Below, piece by piece: positions 1-9,084 of a stretch of 64,000 nucleotides of DNA (within the stretch, counting starts at the first letter, position 1; every line of letters starts with the position of its first letter). The translations under genes were made by a program, and so were the position numbers. The DNA is from Lentisphaerae bacterium GWF2_49_21 (lineage in GTDB: Bacteria > Verrucomicrobiota > Lentisphaeria > Victivallales > GWF2-50-93), in NCBI GenBank assembly GCA_001804805.1, contig MHBH01000084.1:17018-81017 (forward strand), written 5' to 3'. The notes below the pieces were generated by a model, which did not search any database, had not been told where the DNA came from, and saw only the letters and a program-made list of their open reading frames with translations.

Positions 1-462
1 ATCGGCATGCACGGATCAATAGCGAAGAAATACGGCGGTGAACCGGGCATTTCCGCGGAATACAATGTGGTTGTCGATGTCATTTCGGCGAAGGCCGTTT
101 TTGACGCGCCATGGGCCAGCATGACAATTACCCCGATCGATACCTGCGAAGTGATCAAACTCGATGGAGAACTCTACAGGCGCGTCAAGGAATGCAAGAA
201 TCCCCTGACGAAAGCGCTCATAGATTCTTACCAAGTCTGGCTTGGCGGGAAAAGCGACGAGGGCAGGAGCTCGGTCCTTTTTGATACAGTTGCAGTTTAT
301 CTTGCATTCGCGGAGGACATGCTTGAAATTGAGGAGAAGCCTGTGGACATTAGTTTTGACGGATACACGAAAGTGAAGGAGAAAGGGAAGAAGATACGCT
401 GGGCCCTCGAATGGAAGGACCTTGAGAAGTTCAGGGAGTTCCTGGTCGGTCGGCTCATATGA
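1..462 (+). CDS. Nucleoside hydrolase family protein, 3' part only
   Basis: The reading frame is open from the first base (Ile-Gly-Met-His-Gly) and no start lies in the window, so only about 153 C-terminal residues are seen. The segment GISAEYNVVVDVISAKAVFD matches the AEFN...DP.AA region that follows the MGGS stretch in inosine-uridine-type nucleoside hydrolases, and the later part is compatible with their C-terminal half. Members hydrolyse the N-glycosidic bond of nucleosides, usually in the cytoplasm for salvage. The usual Asp-Pro after the AEYN segment is replaced by Asp-Val, so the substrate is uncertain. The stop overlaps the next gene's start by 4 bp (ATGA), which indicates co-transcription with the URO-D-family gene. 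Confidence 0.75.
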   Translation: MGMHGSIAKKYGGEPGISAEYNVVVDVISAKAVFDAPWASMTITPIDTCEVIKLDGELYRRVKECKNPLTKALIDSYQVWLGGKSDEGRSSVLFDTVAVYLAFAEDMLEIEEKPVDISFDGYTKVKEKGKKIRWALEWKDLEKFREFLVGRLI

Positions 463-1580
463 ACGGAAGGCAGCGTTTCGCAGAAGTCATGAGTTATGGG
501 AAACCGGACCGGACTCCCGTGCTTTATTTTGGGACCTGGCCGGAGACGAAGGTGCGCTGGAAGGAGGAGGGACTTGATGCCGTGATGATGAAAGGGGATT
601 CGGCTGGCCCGCAGATCTCTGGAATGGATACCGACTGGGAGATGTCGCCCGACGGCAAGGGCAATATCTGGAACAGCCAGGGGCTGCTTGAATACCCGCC
701 GCGTCCGCAAGGAAAATGGGAGACCATCGAGGAGGACGCGAGCACGAAGACCATGCGTACTCCGTTCGGGGGAATAGTGCAGGCCAGCAAGATAGGCAGC
801 TCAATCTCGCACACTTTGAAACACGATCTCGATCCTACACGTGAATCCTGGGAAATTTATAAGAAGACTCTTGACTCTTCCGACATATCCCGATGGCGTC
901 CGGGCTGGGAGGAACGCATCAAGCAGATCAACTCTCGCGAACATATGACATGTTTCTTTGGAGGAAGTCTGTTTGGGCGTCTCCGCGATGCACTCGGGGT
1001 GGAAGCGATTTCATATCTGCCTTTCGACGATGCTGCCTTATACGAGGAGATGATCGAGTTTCAAGCAGAATTCTACATTGCACTCAACAAACCGCTTCTC
1101 GAGAAGGCATCATTTGATTTCGCATATATCTTCGAGGATTGCTGTTTCAATACTGGACCGTTGCTTTCACCGGATCTCTACAGGACATATTTCGACAAGC
1201 GCTACCGCAGGATGAACGATTTCTACCATAAGATGGGCATTAAATATGTCCTGATAGATTCCGACGGCAAGATAGATGATCTGCTTCCGCTGTGGCTTGA
1301 AAGCGGGTTTGACATTATTTTCCCGATAGAAGTCGGAACTTGGAAAGCGAGTCCGGTGGCGTTCAGGAAAAAATACGGGAAGCGGATGCGCATGATGGGC
1401 GGTGTGGACAAGCATGTCATTCCCCACGGTGAAAAGGCTATCCGTGCGGAACTTGAGCCTTTGAAGGGAATTGTCGCCGAAGGCGGTTTCATCCCGATGC
1501 CGGATCACCGTATTCCTCCGGACTGCTCGATAGATCAGTTCAGGAAATACGTCAAGGTGTTCAAGGAAGTGTTCGGGTGA
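459..1580 (+). CDS. URO-D family protein (uroporphyrinogen decarboxylase-like / methyltransferase-like), paralogue 1
   Basis: A 373-aa protein starting with the family-typical GKPDRTPVLYFGTW segment. Later features are an acidic cluster around VLIDSDGKIDDLLPLWLESG and the C-terminal FPIEVGTW, MMGGVDKH and DHRIPPDCS blocks, all laid out as in the URO-D superfamily TIM barrel. That superfamily contains true uroporphyrinogen decarboxylases and corrinoid-dependent methyltransferases (MtaA/CmuA types). No haem genes are nearby and Lentisphaerota genomes carry many such paralogues, so a haem role is unlikely. A corrinoid or methyl-transfer role is possible but unproven. It is translationally coupled to the upstream nucleoside hydrolase. 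A degenerate 7-bp-period array starts 8 bp after the stop. Confidence 0.8.
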   Translation: MNGRQRFAEVMSYGKPDRTPVLYFGTWPETKVRWKEEGLDAVMMKGDSAGPQISGMDTDWEMSPDGKGNIWNSQGLLEYPPRPQGKWETIEEDASTKTMRTPFGGIVQASKIGSSISHTLKHDLDPTRESWEIYKKTLDSSDISRWRPGWEERIKQINSREHMTCFFGGSLFGRLRDALGVEAISYLPFDDAALYEEMIEFQAEFYIALNKPLLEKASFDFAYIFEDCCFNTGPLLSPDLYRTYFDKRYRRMNDFYHKMGIKYVLIDSDGKIDDLLPLWLESGFDIIFPIEVGTWKASPVAFRKKYGKRMRMMGGVDKHVIPHGEKAIRAELEPLKGIVAEGGFIPMPDHRIPPDCSIDQFRKYVKVFKEVFG

Positions 1581-1588
1581 ATGGGATG

Positions 1589-1623
1589 TAACTTGTAACT
1601 GGTAACTAGAAACTTGAAATTTA
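1589..1623. repeat. Heptanucleotide-period degenerate array
   Basis: Five consecutive 7-mers: taacttg, taactgg, taactag, aaacttg, aaattta. It begins 8 bp after the stop of the URO-D gene and runs up to the hairpin at 1625. Confidence 0.75.
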
Positions 1624-1624
1624 A

Positions 1625-1650
1625 GGAGCGCTGGCGTCTCGCCGGCAACT
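1625..1650 (+). repeat. Family B hairpin (GGAG head)
   Basis: GGAGC followed by stem GCTGGCG, loop TCT and stem CGCCGGC. The copies at 20266, 36534 and 59134 share the flanks. In the last two the closing G-C pair is swapped to C-G. Confidence 0.8.
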
Positions 1651-1703
1651 TGTCCGACTATCTTCTCAGCGTAGGCTGGAGTCAGGCACTCCGCTTGAAG
1701 ACT

Positions 1704-1730
1704 GAAGAACGCGCAAACATGCGCTACTAC
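1704..1730 (-). repeat. Family A hairpin (GTAG head), degenerate copy
   Basis: On the minus strand it reads GTAGTAG, stem CGCA, loop TGTT, stem TGCG, then CGTTCTTC. It keeps the GTAG head, the 4-bp stem and the GTTCTT tail of family A but has changes in the linker. The rest of the 1581-1842 gap shows no gene. Confidence 0.65.
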
Positions 1731-1825
1731 AAACGGAAAGCCCTTTTTGAACTCATAACGTTTTCTGTAGAGAAAAGGATTAAGTCCGTATAGGGGCGTG
1801 TTCTAATTCTCTGGTCTTCATCTTT

Positions 1826-1849
1826 CTACTGACTACTGACTACTAGTCT
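1826..1849. repeat. Heptanucleotide-period array that supplies the hisD stop
   Basis: Units of the type ctgacta repeated with a 7-bp step. The TAG stop of hisD (1843-1845, minus strand) lies inside the array. Confidence 0.7.
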
Positions 1850-3132
1850 TTCCTAATCGTCGCGCTTCTGCCATGTGCATCCAGGCCCTCGACTTCTGCG
1901 AACTTCGCAATGTAGGGAAGTTCCTTCAGGAAGGATTTCTTGTCGTACTTGAGGATGCTCGATCTCCTGAAGAACTGTTCGACCGTGAGCCCGCTGAAAT
2001 ATTTCGCGGTTCCGGCTGTTGGCAGGACATGGCTCGGTCCGGCGACAAAGTCACCGACCGGCTCAGGCGTCCATTCTCCGATGAAAATAGCTCCTGCAGA
2101 ATTTATCTCTTCCGCAATGGATTCAGCTTTTCCACATAATATCTCAAGGTGTTCGGGCGCGTAGCGGTTTGCGATATCAACAGAATCCGCGATGTTCCTG
2201 ACGAGGATGAAGAAAGCCCCGTTCGCCAGGACTTTGGAGACCGGTCCGGAACGTTTGAGCGTTGCCGACTGGGCAACAAGTTGCCTTTTGACTTTTTCAA
2301 TCAAAGAAGCTGAGTCTGTTACGAGCACAGCCTGTTCAAGTCCGCTCCCATGTTCAGCCTGTGAAAGCATATCGGCGGCGATGAAGTCCGGACGGGATGA
2401 CTTGTCGGCTATCACCATTATTTCGGAAGGTCCGGCGATCATGTCGATCGCGACATCGCCATAGACAATTTTCTTTGCGGCTGTGACATACGCGTTTCCG
2501 GGCCCGACTATCTTGTCGACTTTCCTTATCGTCCTCGTTCCATAGGCGAGTGCGGCAATGGCATATACACCACCGAGTCTGTAGATCTCGGTGGCTCCGG
2601 ATTTTGAAAGCGCATAGAGCAGTGCGGGATGTATCTTGCCTTCCTTGTTCGGAGGCGTAGCGGCGACAATTTCCCTGACGCCTGCGGTTTTCGCAATTGC
2701 GACCGTGTGGACTGATGTTGAAATGAGGGGTGCCGTGCCGCCGGGAATATATGCGCCGATCCGGTTGAGGGGAGAATATTTTTCTCCGAGGGAGACTCCG
2801 GGCCTCGGCGAGAATGTCCAGTTTTCAGGAATACGTGCTTTTGCGAAAGTCGCAACATTACTTATTGCGACGTCGATGGCTTTCTTAGTTGAAGAATCAA
2901 TTTCAGCGCTTGCCCTGCGGATCTCGGAGTCCGATACGCAGAACTGTGACGGGCTGAGTTTCGCCGAATCGAACTTCAGTAGATACTTCAAGACAGCCTT
3001 GTCGCCGTTCTTCCTTACATCATCGACGATCTGCCTGACAGGCTTTTCAATATTTGCAGGGCACGCCTGCCTGGTGAAAAGTCTTTCAAGTTCAGGTTTG
3101 AAGCATTTATCTTTGAAACTGATAATCTTCAT
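1843..3132 (-). CDS. hisD: Histidinol dehydrogenase
   Basis: HisD performs the last two steps of histidine synthesis, oxidising L-histidinol to L-histidine with two NAD+ and a bound zinc. The 429-aa length is normal. The NAD/substrate-binding stretch KIVGPGNAYV is followed by AGPSEIMVIAD and by the zinc ligands Gln258 and His261 (SQAEHG), Asp361 (GDF) and His420. The catalytic Glu327-His328 pair sits in YAPEHLEI. These positions match the E. coli enzyme within one residue, so it should be active. No other his gene is adjacent. It is the last gene of the minus-strand group 7293-1843, 75 bp after the 1038-aa secreted protein. Its stop codon lies inside a 7-bp-period repeat array. Confidence 0.96.
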   Translation of the reverse strand: MKIISFKDKCFKPELERLFTRQACPANIEKPVRQIVDDVRKNGDKAVLKYLLKFDSAKLSPSQFCVSDSEIRRASAEIDSSTKKAIDVAISNVATFAKARIPENWTFSPRPGVSLGEKYSPLNRIGAYIPGGTAPLISTSVHTVAIAKTAGVREIVAATPPNKEGKIHPALLYALSKSGATEIYRLGGVYAIAALAYGTRTIRKVDKIVGPGNAYVTAAKKIVYGDVAIDMIAGPSEIMVIADKSSRPDFIAADMLSQAEHGSGLEQAVLVTDSASLIEKVKRQLVAQSATLKRSGPVSKVLANGAFFILVRNIADSVDIANRYAPEHLEILCGKAESIAEEINSAGAIFIGEWTPEPVGDFVAGPSHVLPTAGTAKYFSGLTVEQFFRRSSILKYDKKSFLKELPYIAKFAEVEGLDAHGRSATIRKD

Positions 3133-3207
3133 TTGTACATATCCATATTTATTTTGGTAAATCTACACTTGGAAAGGATATTTGCCATGTTGGCGGAAGC
3201 AGAATCG

Positions 3208-6200
3208 TCACCGGGCAGCGTTGATTTTCCTGTTGTACTGCTCCTCAAGATCGGCGATCTTCTTCTGATACTCCTCCTTGACAGCCCTGTATTTTCCCTT
3301 GCTGGTGGGATATTCGCCGGGGGTTATGACCGTAGCACCGCACCCGATGCATGACCATCCCGTGCCGTCCCAGGAATGGGTCGCCTTCTTGCCGCACTGC
3401 GGGCATGGCATGCTGACGCCTTTGGTTTCCAGCGTCTTCAACTCGGCGCGGATCGCATCGAGCTTGGTATTGCCTTCAGCCTTGAGGGCGGCAATTTTAT
3501 CGTCGCGTTCCTTGGTAAGCTTCTCTTTTGTGTCACTCTTGTTCAGTTCAGTGGTTTCAAAATCCTTGTCCGGTTTTGATGCGTTCCTCAAAAGGGCGCT
3601 GTATTCCTCCGTATATGATTTACCGTTACTTGTCTTGGTGTTGCTGGCGTTCATGCTGTATCCGCATTTCGGGCAGAACACCTTGGACTTCAGGGAATCC
3701 TCGCCGCCGGTAAGATATGCGGACATCGGGTCATTGCCGCATTTCGGGCATGGCCTGTTGGAAGCCTCTTCCATTAGGTTGTAGAATTCCTTTAGTAGAG
3801 CATCGGCGCTTTTTGCCGAAGCCTGTTTTTCCTTTTTGACATCCTGGATCTGTTTTTCAGTCTTTTGCTGGAGAGGTTTCGGTTTCTCAGGCTCCGCAAG
3901 CTTCCTCAGCGGAATAGTAGCGGTATAAAGATTACTTTTGGAGGCGTTGACATTGAGACTCCTACGCTTGCCCTCGTAGCCCGGCGCGGAGACATCGACC
4001 TCGTATGTGCCGGACGGGATGCTGGAGAACTTGACGCTCGAACCGCTGCCGTTGTAAGAGTTGTAGCCGTTCAGCTTGACGGACGCCCTTACCGGGGATC
4101 CATCTTCCTCATCGACGATCTTCAAGGAGACATCCGCCTCCTTCTTTTCCATAGGAAGGACTATCTCCTTTTCCTTCTTTACGTTCTTGCAGCTGTCATC
4201 CGCCTTTGCTATCCTGTCCTTCAGGAACTGGAAGCTGTTGATCCTGGAATCTGCATCGCCTTTCAGATCGACTTTCGAACTGCGATTCTTCTCCTCCTCC
4301 TCAGCATCCTTCAATGCCCGTCTGGCGACATTGATGTCGGCCAGTGCGGCCCTTGCCCTCCGCTGTTCCTCCGGATCCGTGCTCTTCAGGGAATCCTGGA
4401 TTTCCTTTTCCATCCTATCGAGCTGCGTTTTGAAGCCGGTAAATGCCTCGGCCTTGGCGCCGCCGGTCTCAGCCTGCTGCTTGTCCGCGGTCTCCTTCGC
4501 CTTTGCGGCTATTCTGCGGTCGTAGATCGTCCCGCCGATGGAGGTGCCGATATCATTTATATTGACAAGCGGCTGTACGGTGACTCCATATACGAACTCT
4601 CCGCCCGTCCTTGCAAGATAGTTGTTGAACATCCTGAGCCTTGCGGCGGTCAGGGATGGCTTTTCTCCACGGCCAACGGCTTCCTCATACTTTACGAGTT
4701 CCTTGAAGGCTTCGTCATATGCGATAGTACCGGCGCCGACAACGACTCCGACAGCAGGAACACGGATGCCGATTATTGCCACTCCTGCAGCAGCGCCCTT
4801 TGCGGAATACTTGAGAATTGGATTTGCATCGTCGGGCAGCATCTCGCCCGCCTGGTTCCACCAGGTCACGGCGTTGACGAGGCCGTCCGCGATGTCGACT
4901 CCGTTGCGGAACTTGGGACTGTTTACCAAGCTGGGCCTGACCTGCGCCGGAGGCGGATCAAGATTAAACTGCTCGTTGATCTGCTTGTTTCCGGGGATTT
5001 CTGCGGTGAAGGAATCAATCAGTTTCGTCCTGCTTTTCTTGACCAGGATCTCCTGGACCTTGCTTTTCGGAATCCTCTCTCCGGTGTTCTGGCTTATGAA
5101 TTCGATATCTCCGGACTGGCTTATTGTCTTCTTCACGGGTTCGCCCTTGACATAGGAGAGCACCTCTTCGCCCTGATTGCTGACCACGCCTTTTTCACCG
5201 GCATGGCGCTTCTGCCTGAAGTCGTTCAGATCATCCATGTTCTTGTTGAAGGAGTCCTTTGCGGTCTTGAGTTTCTCCTTGGCTTTTTCCAATCCATCCA
5301 GATCATGTTTCTTTACGGCTTCGCCGCATTCCTTCTTCGCATCCTGCATCTCCTTCCATGAATCGTTCCTCTTCTTTGCGAGATCCGCATCCCTGGCGTC
5401 TGCCACCTTCTGCGTCTCCGTGAAGCAGTCCTTGACAGTCTCCTTGATCCTGTTCTGGAGATCCGTCTTCGAAGTCGTGGTGCGGACACCCAGTTCCTCG
5501 GGAACTTCACCATTGTACAGCCTGTCGCATTTATCGAGAAGGTCTTGGAGCTCCTTTTTCCTGGCAGGAGGTGCGTTCTCGAGATTGCTGCCGTAGGTGT
5601 TCCTTATCATGCGGCCTGTCATCTTTCCGGTCTCCTGCCAGTTGACATATGACATGTCCTTGGCATCCTTGAAGAGGTTGCCGGTAGCTTTCTTCATGTT
5701 GTCCAGGTTGAAGACATGCTTGTCGGAGACCTTCAGCGTGCCGTCCGGCTGTGGCTCCACTGAAATGAAGATCTCCTTGTCGTTTGCGCGGCTGTACGGG
5801 AATTCGTTCGTGGGCTTGCTCCTGTGGATGACTATGTTGTCCTTGAGAAGCTCGATCGCTCCGTCGGCGCGCAGCTTGTATGGGATCTTGTTGTCCTTCA
5901 TCCTTTTCAAAAGCGCTATGAAATCCTCGTCGTCGCGGATCGTCTTCAGCTGTCCAGTCTTCAGCGTGCCCTCATAGTCGCCGAAATATCCCTGTCCTTT
6001 CCTGGGATCGCGTCCGGTGAACACGAAATCATCCTCAGTGAGCCCCATGTCACCGAGCAGTTTCTTCATCTTGTCGGCGCGATTTTCCATACTGATGTTC
6101 TCGTTCTGCCAGTCCTGCCTTGCAGCCTGGTATTCGGCCGGATCCGTGACGCCTTTTTTCCTTAACTCGGATATTTTTCCTTCAAGGACCTTTTCGCGTG

Positions 6201-6324
6201 CGTCCTTCCAGTCGGCATGGCTTGCGAAATTCCTGGGAGCCTGGGCATGTAGGAATACAGGAAGCAGGAGAACGAGCGTTGACGCCAGGAGGAACTGTTT
6301 GAAAAATTTAACAGGTATTTTCAT
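3208..6324 (-). CDS. Large secreted coiled-coil protein with carboxypeptidase-regulatory-like domain and zinc ribbons
   Basis: A 1038-aa protein of unknown function. An N-terminal signal peptide (about residues 1-27, FLLASTLVLLLPVFLHA) predicts export. The body is highly charged, with predicted helical stretches around 300-375 and 600-715. A glycine/alanine-rich hydrophobic stretch at about 508-536 (AAAGVAIIGI, AVGVVVGAGT) could insert in a membrane. Residues 730-808 form a carboxypeptidase-regulatory/PEGA-like beta domain (SGTYEVDVSAPGYEGKRR). The C-terminus has two zinc-ribbon-like units: CPKCG at 859-863 with CPKCG at 884-888, and CPQCG at 974-978 with CIGCG at 992-996, followed by a coiled coil. 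Zinc ribbons on an exported protein are unusual. Its start directly abuts the stop of the upstream TPR gene, so they are one operon. Confidence 0.85.
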   Translation of the reverse strand: MKIPVKFFKQFLLASTLVLLLPVFLHAQAPRNFASHADWKDAREKVLEGKISELRKKGVTDPAEYQAARQDWQNENISMENRADKMKKLLGDMGLTEDDFVFTGRDPRKGQGYFGDYEGTLKTGQLKTIRDDEDFIALLKRMKDNKIPYKLRADGAIELLKDNIVIHRSKPTNEFPYSRANDKEIFISVEPQPDGTLKVSDKHVFNLDNMKKATGNLFKDAKDMSYVNWQETGKMTGRMIRNTYGSNLENAPPARKKELQDLLDKCDRLYNGEVPEELGVRTTTSKTDLQNRIKETVKDCFTETQKVADARDADLAKKRNDSWKEMQDAKKECGEAVKKHDLDGLEKAKEKLKTAKDSFNKNMDDLNDFRQKRHAGEKGVVSNQGEEVLSYVKGEPVKKTISQSGDIEFISQNTGERIPKSKVQEILVKKSRTKLIDSFTAEIPGNKQINEQFNLDPPPAQVRPSLVNSPKFRNGVDIADGLVNAVTWWNQAGEMLPDDANPILKYSAKGAAAGVAIIGIRVPAVGVVVGAGTIAYDEAFKELVKYEEAVGRGEKPSLTAARLRMFNNYLARTGGEFVYGVTVQPLVNINDIGTSIGGTIYDRRIAAKAKETADKQQAETGGAKAEAFTGFKTQLDRMEKEIQDSLKSTDPEEQRRARAALADINVARRALKDAEEEEKNRSSKVDLKGDADSRINSFQFLKDRIAKADDSCKNVKKEKEIVLPMEKKEADVSLKIVDEEDGSPVRASVKLNGYNSYNGSGSSVKFSSIPSGTYEVDVSAPGYEGKRRSLNVNASKSNLYTATIPLRKLAEPEKPKPLQQKTEKQIQDVKKEKQASAKSADALLKEFYNLMEEASNRPCPKCGNDPMSAYLTGGEDSLKSKVFCPKCGYSMNASNTKTSNGKSYTEEYSALLRNASKPDKDFETTELNKSDTKEKLTKERDDKIAALKAEGNTKLDAIRAELKTLETKGVSMPCPQCGKKATHSWDGTGWSCIGCGATVITPGEYPTSKGKYRAVKEEYQKKIADLEEQYNRKINAAR

Positions 6325-7293
6325 TTACATGCCTTTCTCCAGAAGGCTTGCCGCATAATTCTTGTTGAGTCCGCCTGCGGATATGACTTTTCGGAGTTCA
6401 GCCTCGGCCTCGTCCTTTTTACCCATCTTGAATTTCAAAGTGGCCAGGGAGATCCTTGCGGTCTCGTTGTCCGGCGAGTTCTTCAGGATCCGCTGGAGCG
6501 ATGCACATCCTTTTTCGGCCTGCGAATCGAGCAGGTAGCACATTGAGAGCGACTTTATGACAGGAGGATTGTTTGCAAGGGCTGGATTCGACTGCAGGAT
6601 CTTTTCGAGGAGTTCCGCGGCAGAGGCGAATCTTTCCTGTCTGAAATAGCAGTCGGAGAGGAGCAGCGACGCCTGGATGTTCCCCGGATCGGCCTCGAGG
6701 GCCTTCAAAAGATATCCTTCTGCTGCGAGCTGCGAGTCATAATCGTTGCCGATCTGGGAATAGAGTTTTCCTGCGAGGATGCTGTATCTGGCGTTCGATG
6801 GTTCAATGACGGCTGCGGACTCGGCGTAGGATATGGATTTCAAGTAGAGATCTCTGTCATTTGTTTCAAGGGCTGTCTTTGACATTTCGACCGCCTGTTC
6901 GAAACGTTTTTTTGCGAGTTTCGCAGGATCCTCTGCGGGGATTTTTGCTGCCACGTGCTTTGTTTCAGCTGGTTTCTCTATTGTCCTGGCAGCTTCGGAC
7001 TTCCTTTCAGGAGTTTTCCCTGCCGTCCTGCTGTCTCCAGTGAAAGTGGGCAGGTAATCCGAGTCGTCTGAAGTTGAAGTGCCGGATTTTGCAGGAACTG
7101 CGCTTGAAACGGTAAAATAAACCAGCAGGCTCAGTGAAATCAGGCATAGGAATCCTGAAAGCAGGGATGATATTATGAAGAACAGCTTAATGGGCAGGGA
7201 ATTCTTTTTCCATCTCGCGACAAGCAGAACGGCGAAGATGAGAGCTGACAATCCGAAAAGAATCAGAAGGAAGCCTGTTATAAGGAATTTCAT
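6325..7293 (-). CDS. TPR-repeat membrane protein
   Basis: A 322-aa protein with two N-terminal membrane segments (about residues 5-27 and 36-62), a low-complexity linker (about 70-120), and tetratricopeptide repeats from about 125 to the end. The motif residues are visible in units such as AGKLYSQIGN, LLSDCYFRQERF and LATLKFKMGKKDEAEAEL. TPRs are protein-protein interaction scaffolds, and here they would face either side of the membrane depending on topology. It is the first gene of the minus-strand group and ends one base before the 1038-aa secreted protein begins, suggesting that the two act together. No catalytic motif is seen. The 140-bp gap to the divergent gene at 7433 must hold both promoters. 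Confidence 0.8.
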   Translation of the reverse strand: MKFLITGFLLILFGLSALIFAVLLVARWKKNSLPIKLFFIISSLLSGFLCLISLSLLVYFTVSSAVPAKSGTSTSDDSDYLPTFTGDSRTAGKTPERKSEAARTIEKPAETKHVAAKIPAEDPAKLAKKRFEQAVEMSKTALETNDRDLYLKSISYAESAAVIEPSNARYSILAGKLYSQIGNDYDSQLAAEGYLLKALEADPGNIQASLLLSDCYFRQERFASAAELLEKILQSNPALANNPPVIKSLSMCYLLDSQAEKGCASLQRILKNSPDNETARISLATLKFKMGKKDEAEAELRKVISAGGLNKNYAASLLEKGM

Positions 7294-7432
7294 TTATAGG
7301 AACTCCGTGTCCAGAAACATTATTTAATAATTCTACAGGCTTTACGCGCCAATTCAAGAATCAAATGTTTGAATACAAAAAACTCTGTGGTATTTTCAGA
7401 GCCAGGAGAGGGGGACAGCTAAGGATGGTTAA

Positions 7433-9082
7433 ATGGCGGAATCTGAAAACTTGAATCAAGAAGAAAAGCATGAGGCGAGTGGCATTGCGGCTTTCCTGAA
7501 AAGAATCTTCGGGCACATAAGCTACAGGTATCATATCGGGCCCCGGCTGAAGATCCATATAAACAGCCTGATGATAGTTTTTCCTGCCTTTGCCCAATAT
7601 CTTTTCTTTGACGAACTGGAATACCTGGTTGCATTTGTGCTCTGTGCCGCATTCCTGTCGTCTCTTTTCCTGCTTGCAAAAGCGAGACTGCTTCTAACGT
7701 TGCCGTTCGTATTCATGTCCTTCATCTATACGCTGTTCCTGGTCATATACTCTAAATCGCTCGGAGTCACCAGCATAATGGCACTTTTCAACACTAAGCT
7801 CGAAGCCATGGTCGGATTCGCGACATCTCCGAAAATGATCACGGGGACCATGGCTTTCATCATTGTCCTCCTCCTGTATGTGCGCTTCATCATTTTGAAG
7901 GGGGCTGGCGAGGGGAAGGAGGAGCTTGTTCCCAAGAATAAAAGATATATTCCATTATTATTTCTTATAGCAGTTCCGGTCTTCTTCATACTGGAAATGA
8001 GCTATTTCAAAAAGGCATATCCCTTCTCGTTCATGTATGATTCCGGTTCCTATATGAAAATCCTGTCGGAGATGAAGAAGAGCAGTTCGGCCCCGTATTT
8101 CTTCGAAGGAAGGCTGGACAGCAGGTTCAAGGACAACACGGGGATCTTCATACTTGTCCTGGGAGAGTCTTCAAGGAGGGCCTCCTGGTCGCTATACGGA
8201 TATAAGAGGAAGACCAATGTATTCATGAAGTCCTTCCTGGACAAATATCCTGACAACATCTTTCTTTTCAAAAACTATATCACCACCGGACAGACCACCT
8301 ATCCTTCGATGATGAGCTTGTTTTCAGTCATGCCGTCCAAGGACTTCGCTGAAATCCCGAAATATCCGAGCTTTGTGAGGATAATGAAGAATGTTGCATA
8401 CAAAACATACTTCCTCTCGACTTATGATAACATCTTCCTCAACTACATATATGCAGACGAGAACATCATCACCCCGTCTGATGATGACGTTTCCCTGCTG
8501 CCGACCATGAAGAAGGTCATCTCCGAGGAGACGCACAGCCATAAGAAGCTGATCGTCATGCATCTGAAAGGAAGCCACTTCGCGTTCAGCGACTACAACT
8601 ACACCTATAAGGACTACATCTTCCCGAGCGACAATCCGATAATGGACAAGTATGACAATTCATTAGTGCATACGGACATCCTTCTCAAGGAAATAGCCGA
8701 TGAAATCATGAAGAATCCCGAACCGATCTGTGTATGGTACATGTCGGACCATGGCGAAAACCTCAATGATTTCGGGGATGGCAACTATGGACATGGATGC
8801 GGAGGATTCACATGCTATGAGCTTGAAATCCCCTCGGTGATGATCTACAACAACGCATACCTGGAAAAGTACCCCAAGATAAGGACGGTTTTTAATAATA
8901 GGAATTTCACGGTCTCTCATAGCAATGTTTCACATACCATAATGGGCCTTTGCGGGCTTTATCCGCGGGAATACAAGAAGAACTTCGATCTGTCTTCGGA
9001 CAACTACAGGTATGAGGAGCCATATGTCATAGACGTTGATCTTTTCCCGATTAAATATTCAAAAGCAAAGATACAGGACTGA
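7433..9082 (+). CDS. Inner-membrane phosphoethanolamine transferase-like enzyme (alkaline phosphatase superfamily)
   Basis: A 549-aa protein with about five membrane segments in residues 45-195 and a C-terminal sulfatase/alkaline-phosphatase-like domain from about 235. Family residues are visible: Glu245 in LVLGESSRRASW, a candidate catalytic Thr in the YITTGQTTYPS stretch (284-289), His382 in KGSHFAF, Asp439-His440 in MSDHGEN and His454 in YGHGCGG. This layout is that of EptA/CptA-type enzymes, which transfer phosphoethanolamine from phosphatidylethanolamine to lipid A or other glycans on the periplasmic face. The acceptor here is unknown. An AAGGAT ribosome-binding site lies 8 bp before the ATG. 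The gene is followed 2 bp later by the pseudouridine synthase, so they are co-transcribed. Confidence 0.85.
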   Translation: MAESENLNQEEKHEASGIAAFLKRIFGHISYRYHIGPRLKIHINSLMIVFPAFAQYLFFDELEYLVAFVLCAAFLSSLFLLAKARLLLTLPFVFMSFIYTLFLVIYSKSLGVTSIMALFNTKLEAMVGFATSPKMITGTMAFIIVLLLYVRFIILKGAGEGKEELVPKNKRYIPLLFLIAVPVFFILEMSYFKKAYPFSFMYDSGSYMKILSEMKKSSSAPYFFEGRLDSRFKDNTGIFILVLGESSRRASWSLYGYKRKTNVFMKSFLDKYPDNIFLFKNYITTGQTTYPSMMSLFSVMPSKDFAEIPKYPSFVRIMKNVAYKTYFLSTYDNIFLNYIYADENIITPSDDDVSLLPTMKKVISEETHSHKKLIVMHLKGSHFAFSDYNYTYKDYIFPSDNPIMDKYDNSLVHTDILLKEIADEIMKNPEPICVWYMSDHGENLNDFGDGNYGHGCGGFTCYELEIPSVMIYNNAYLEKYPKIRTVFNNRNFTVSHSNVSHTIMGLCGLYPREYKKNFDLSSDNYRYEEPYVIDVDLFPIKYSKAKIQD

Positions 9083-9084
9083 GC

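Noticed and set aside
3865..5361. Long open frame on the plus strand opposite the 1038-aa secreted protein
   Set aside because: It is a mirror frame of a strongly supported minus-strand gene and has no recognisable domain or ribosome-binding site.
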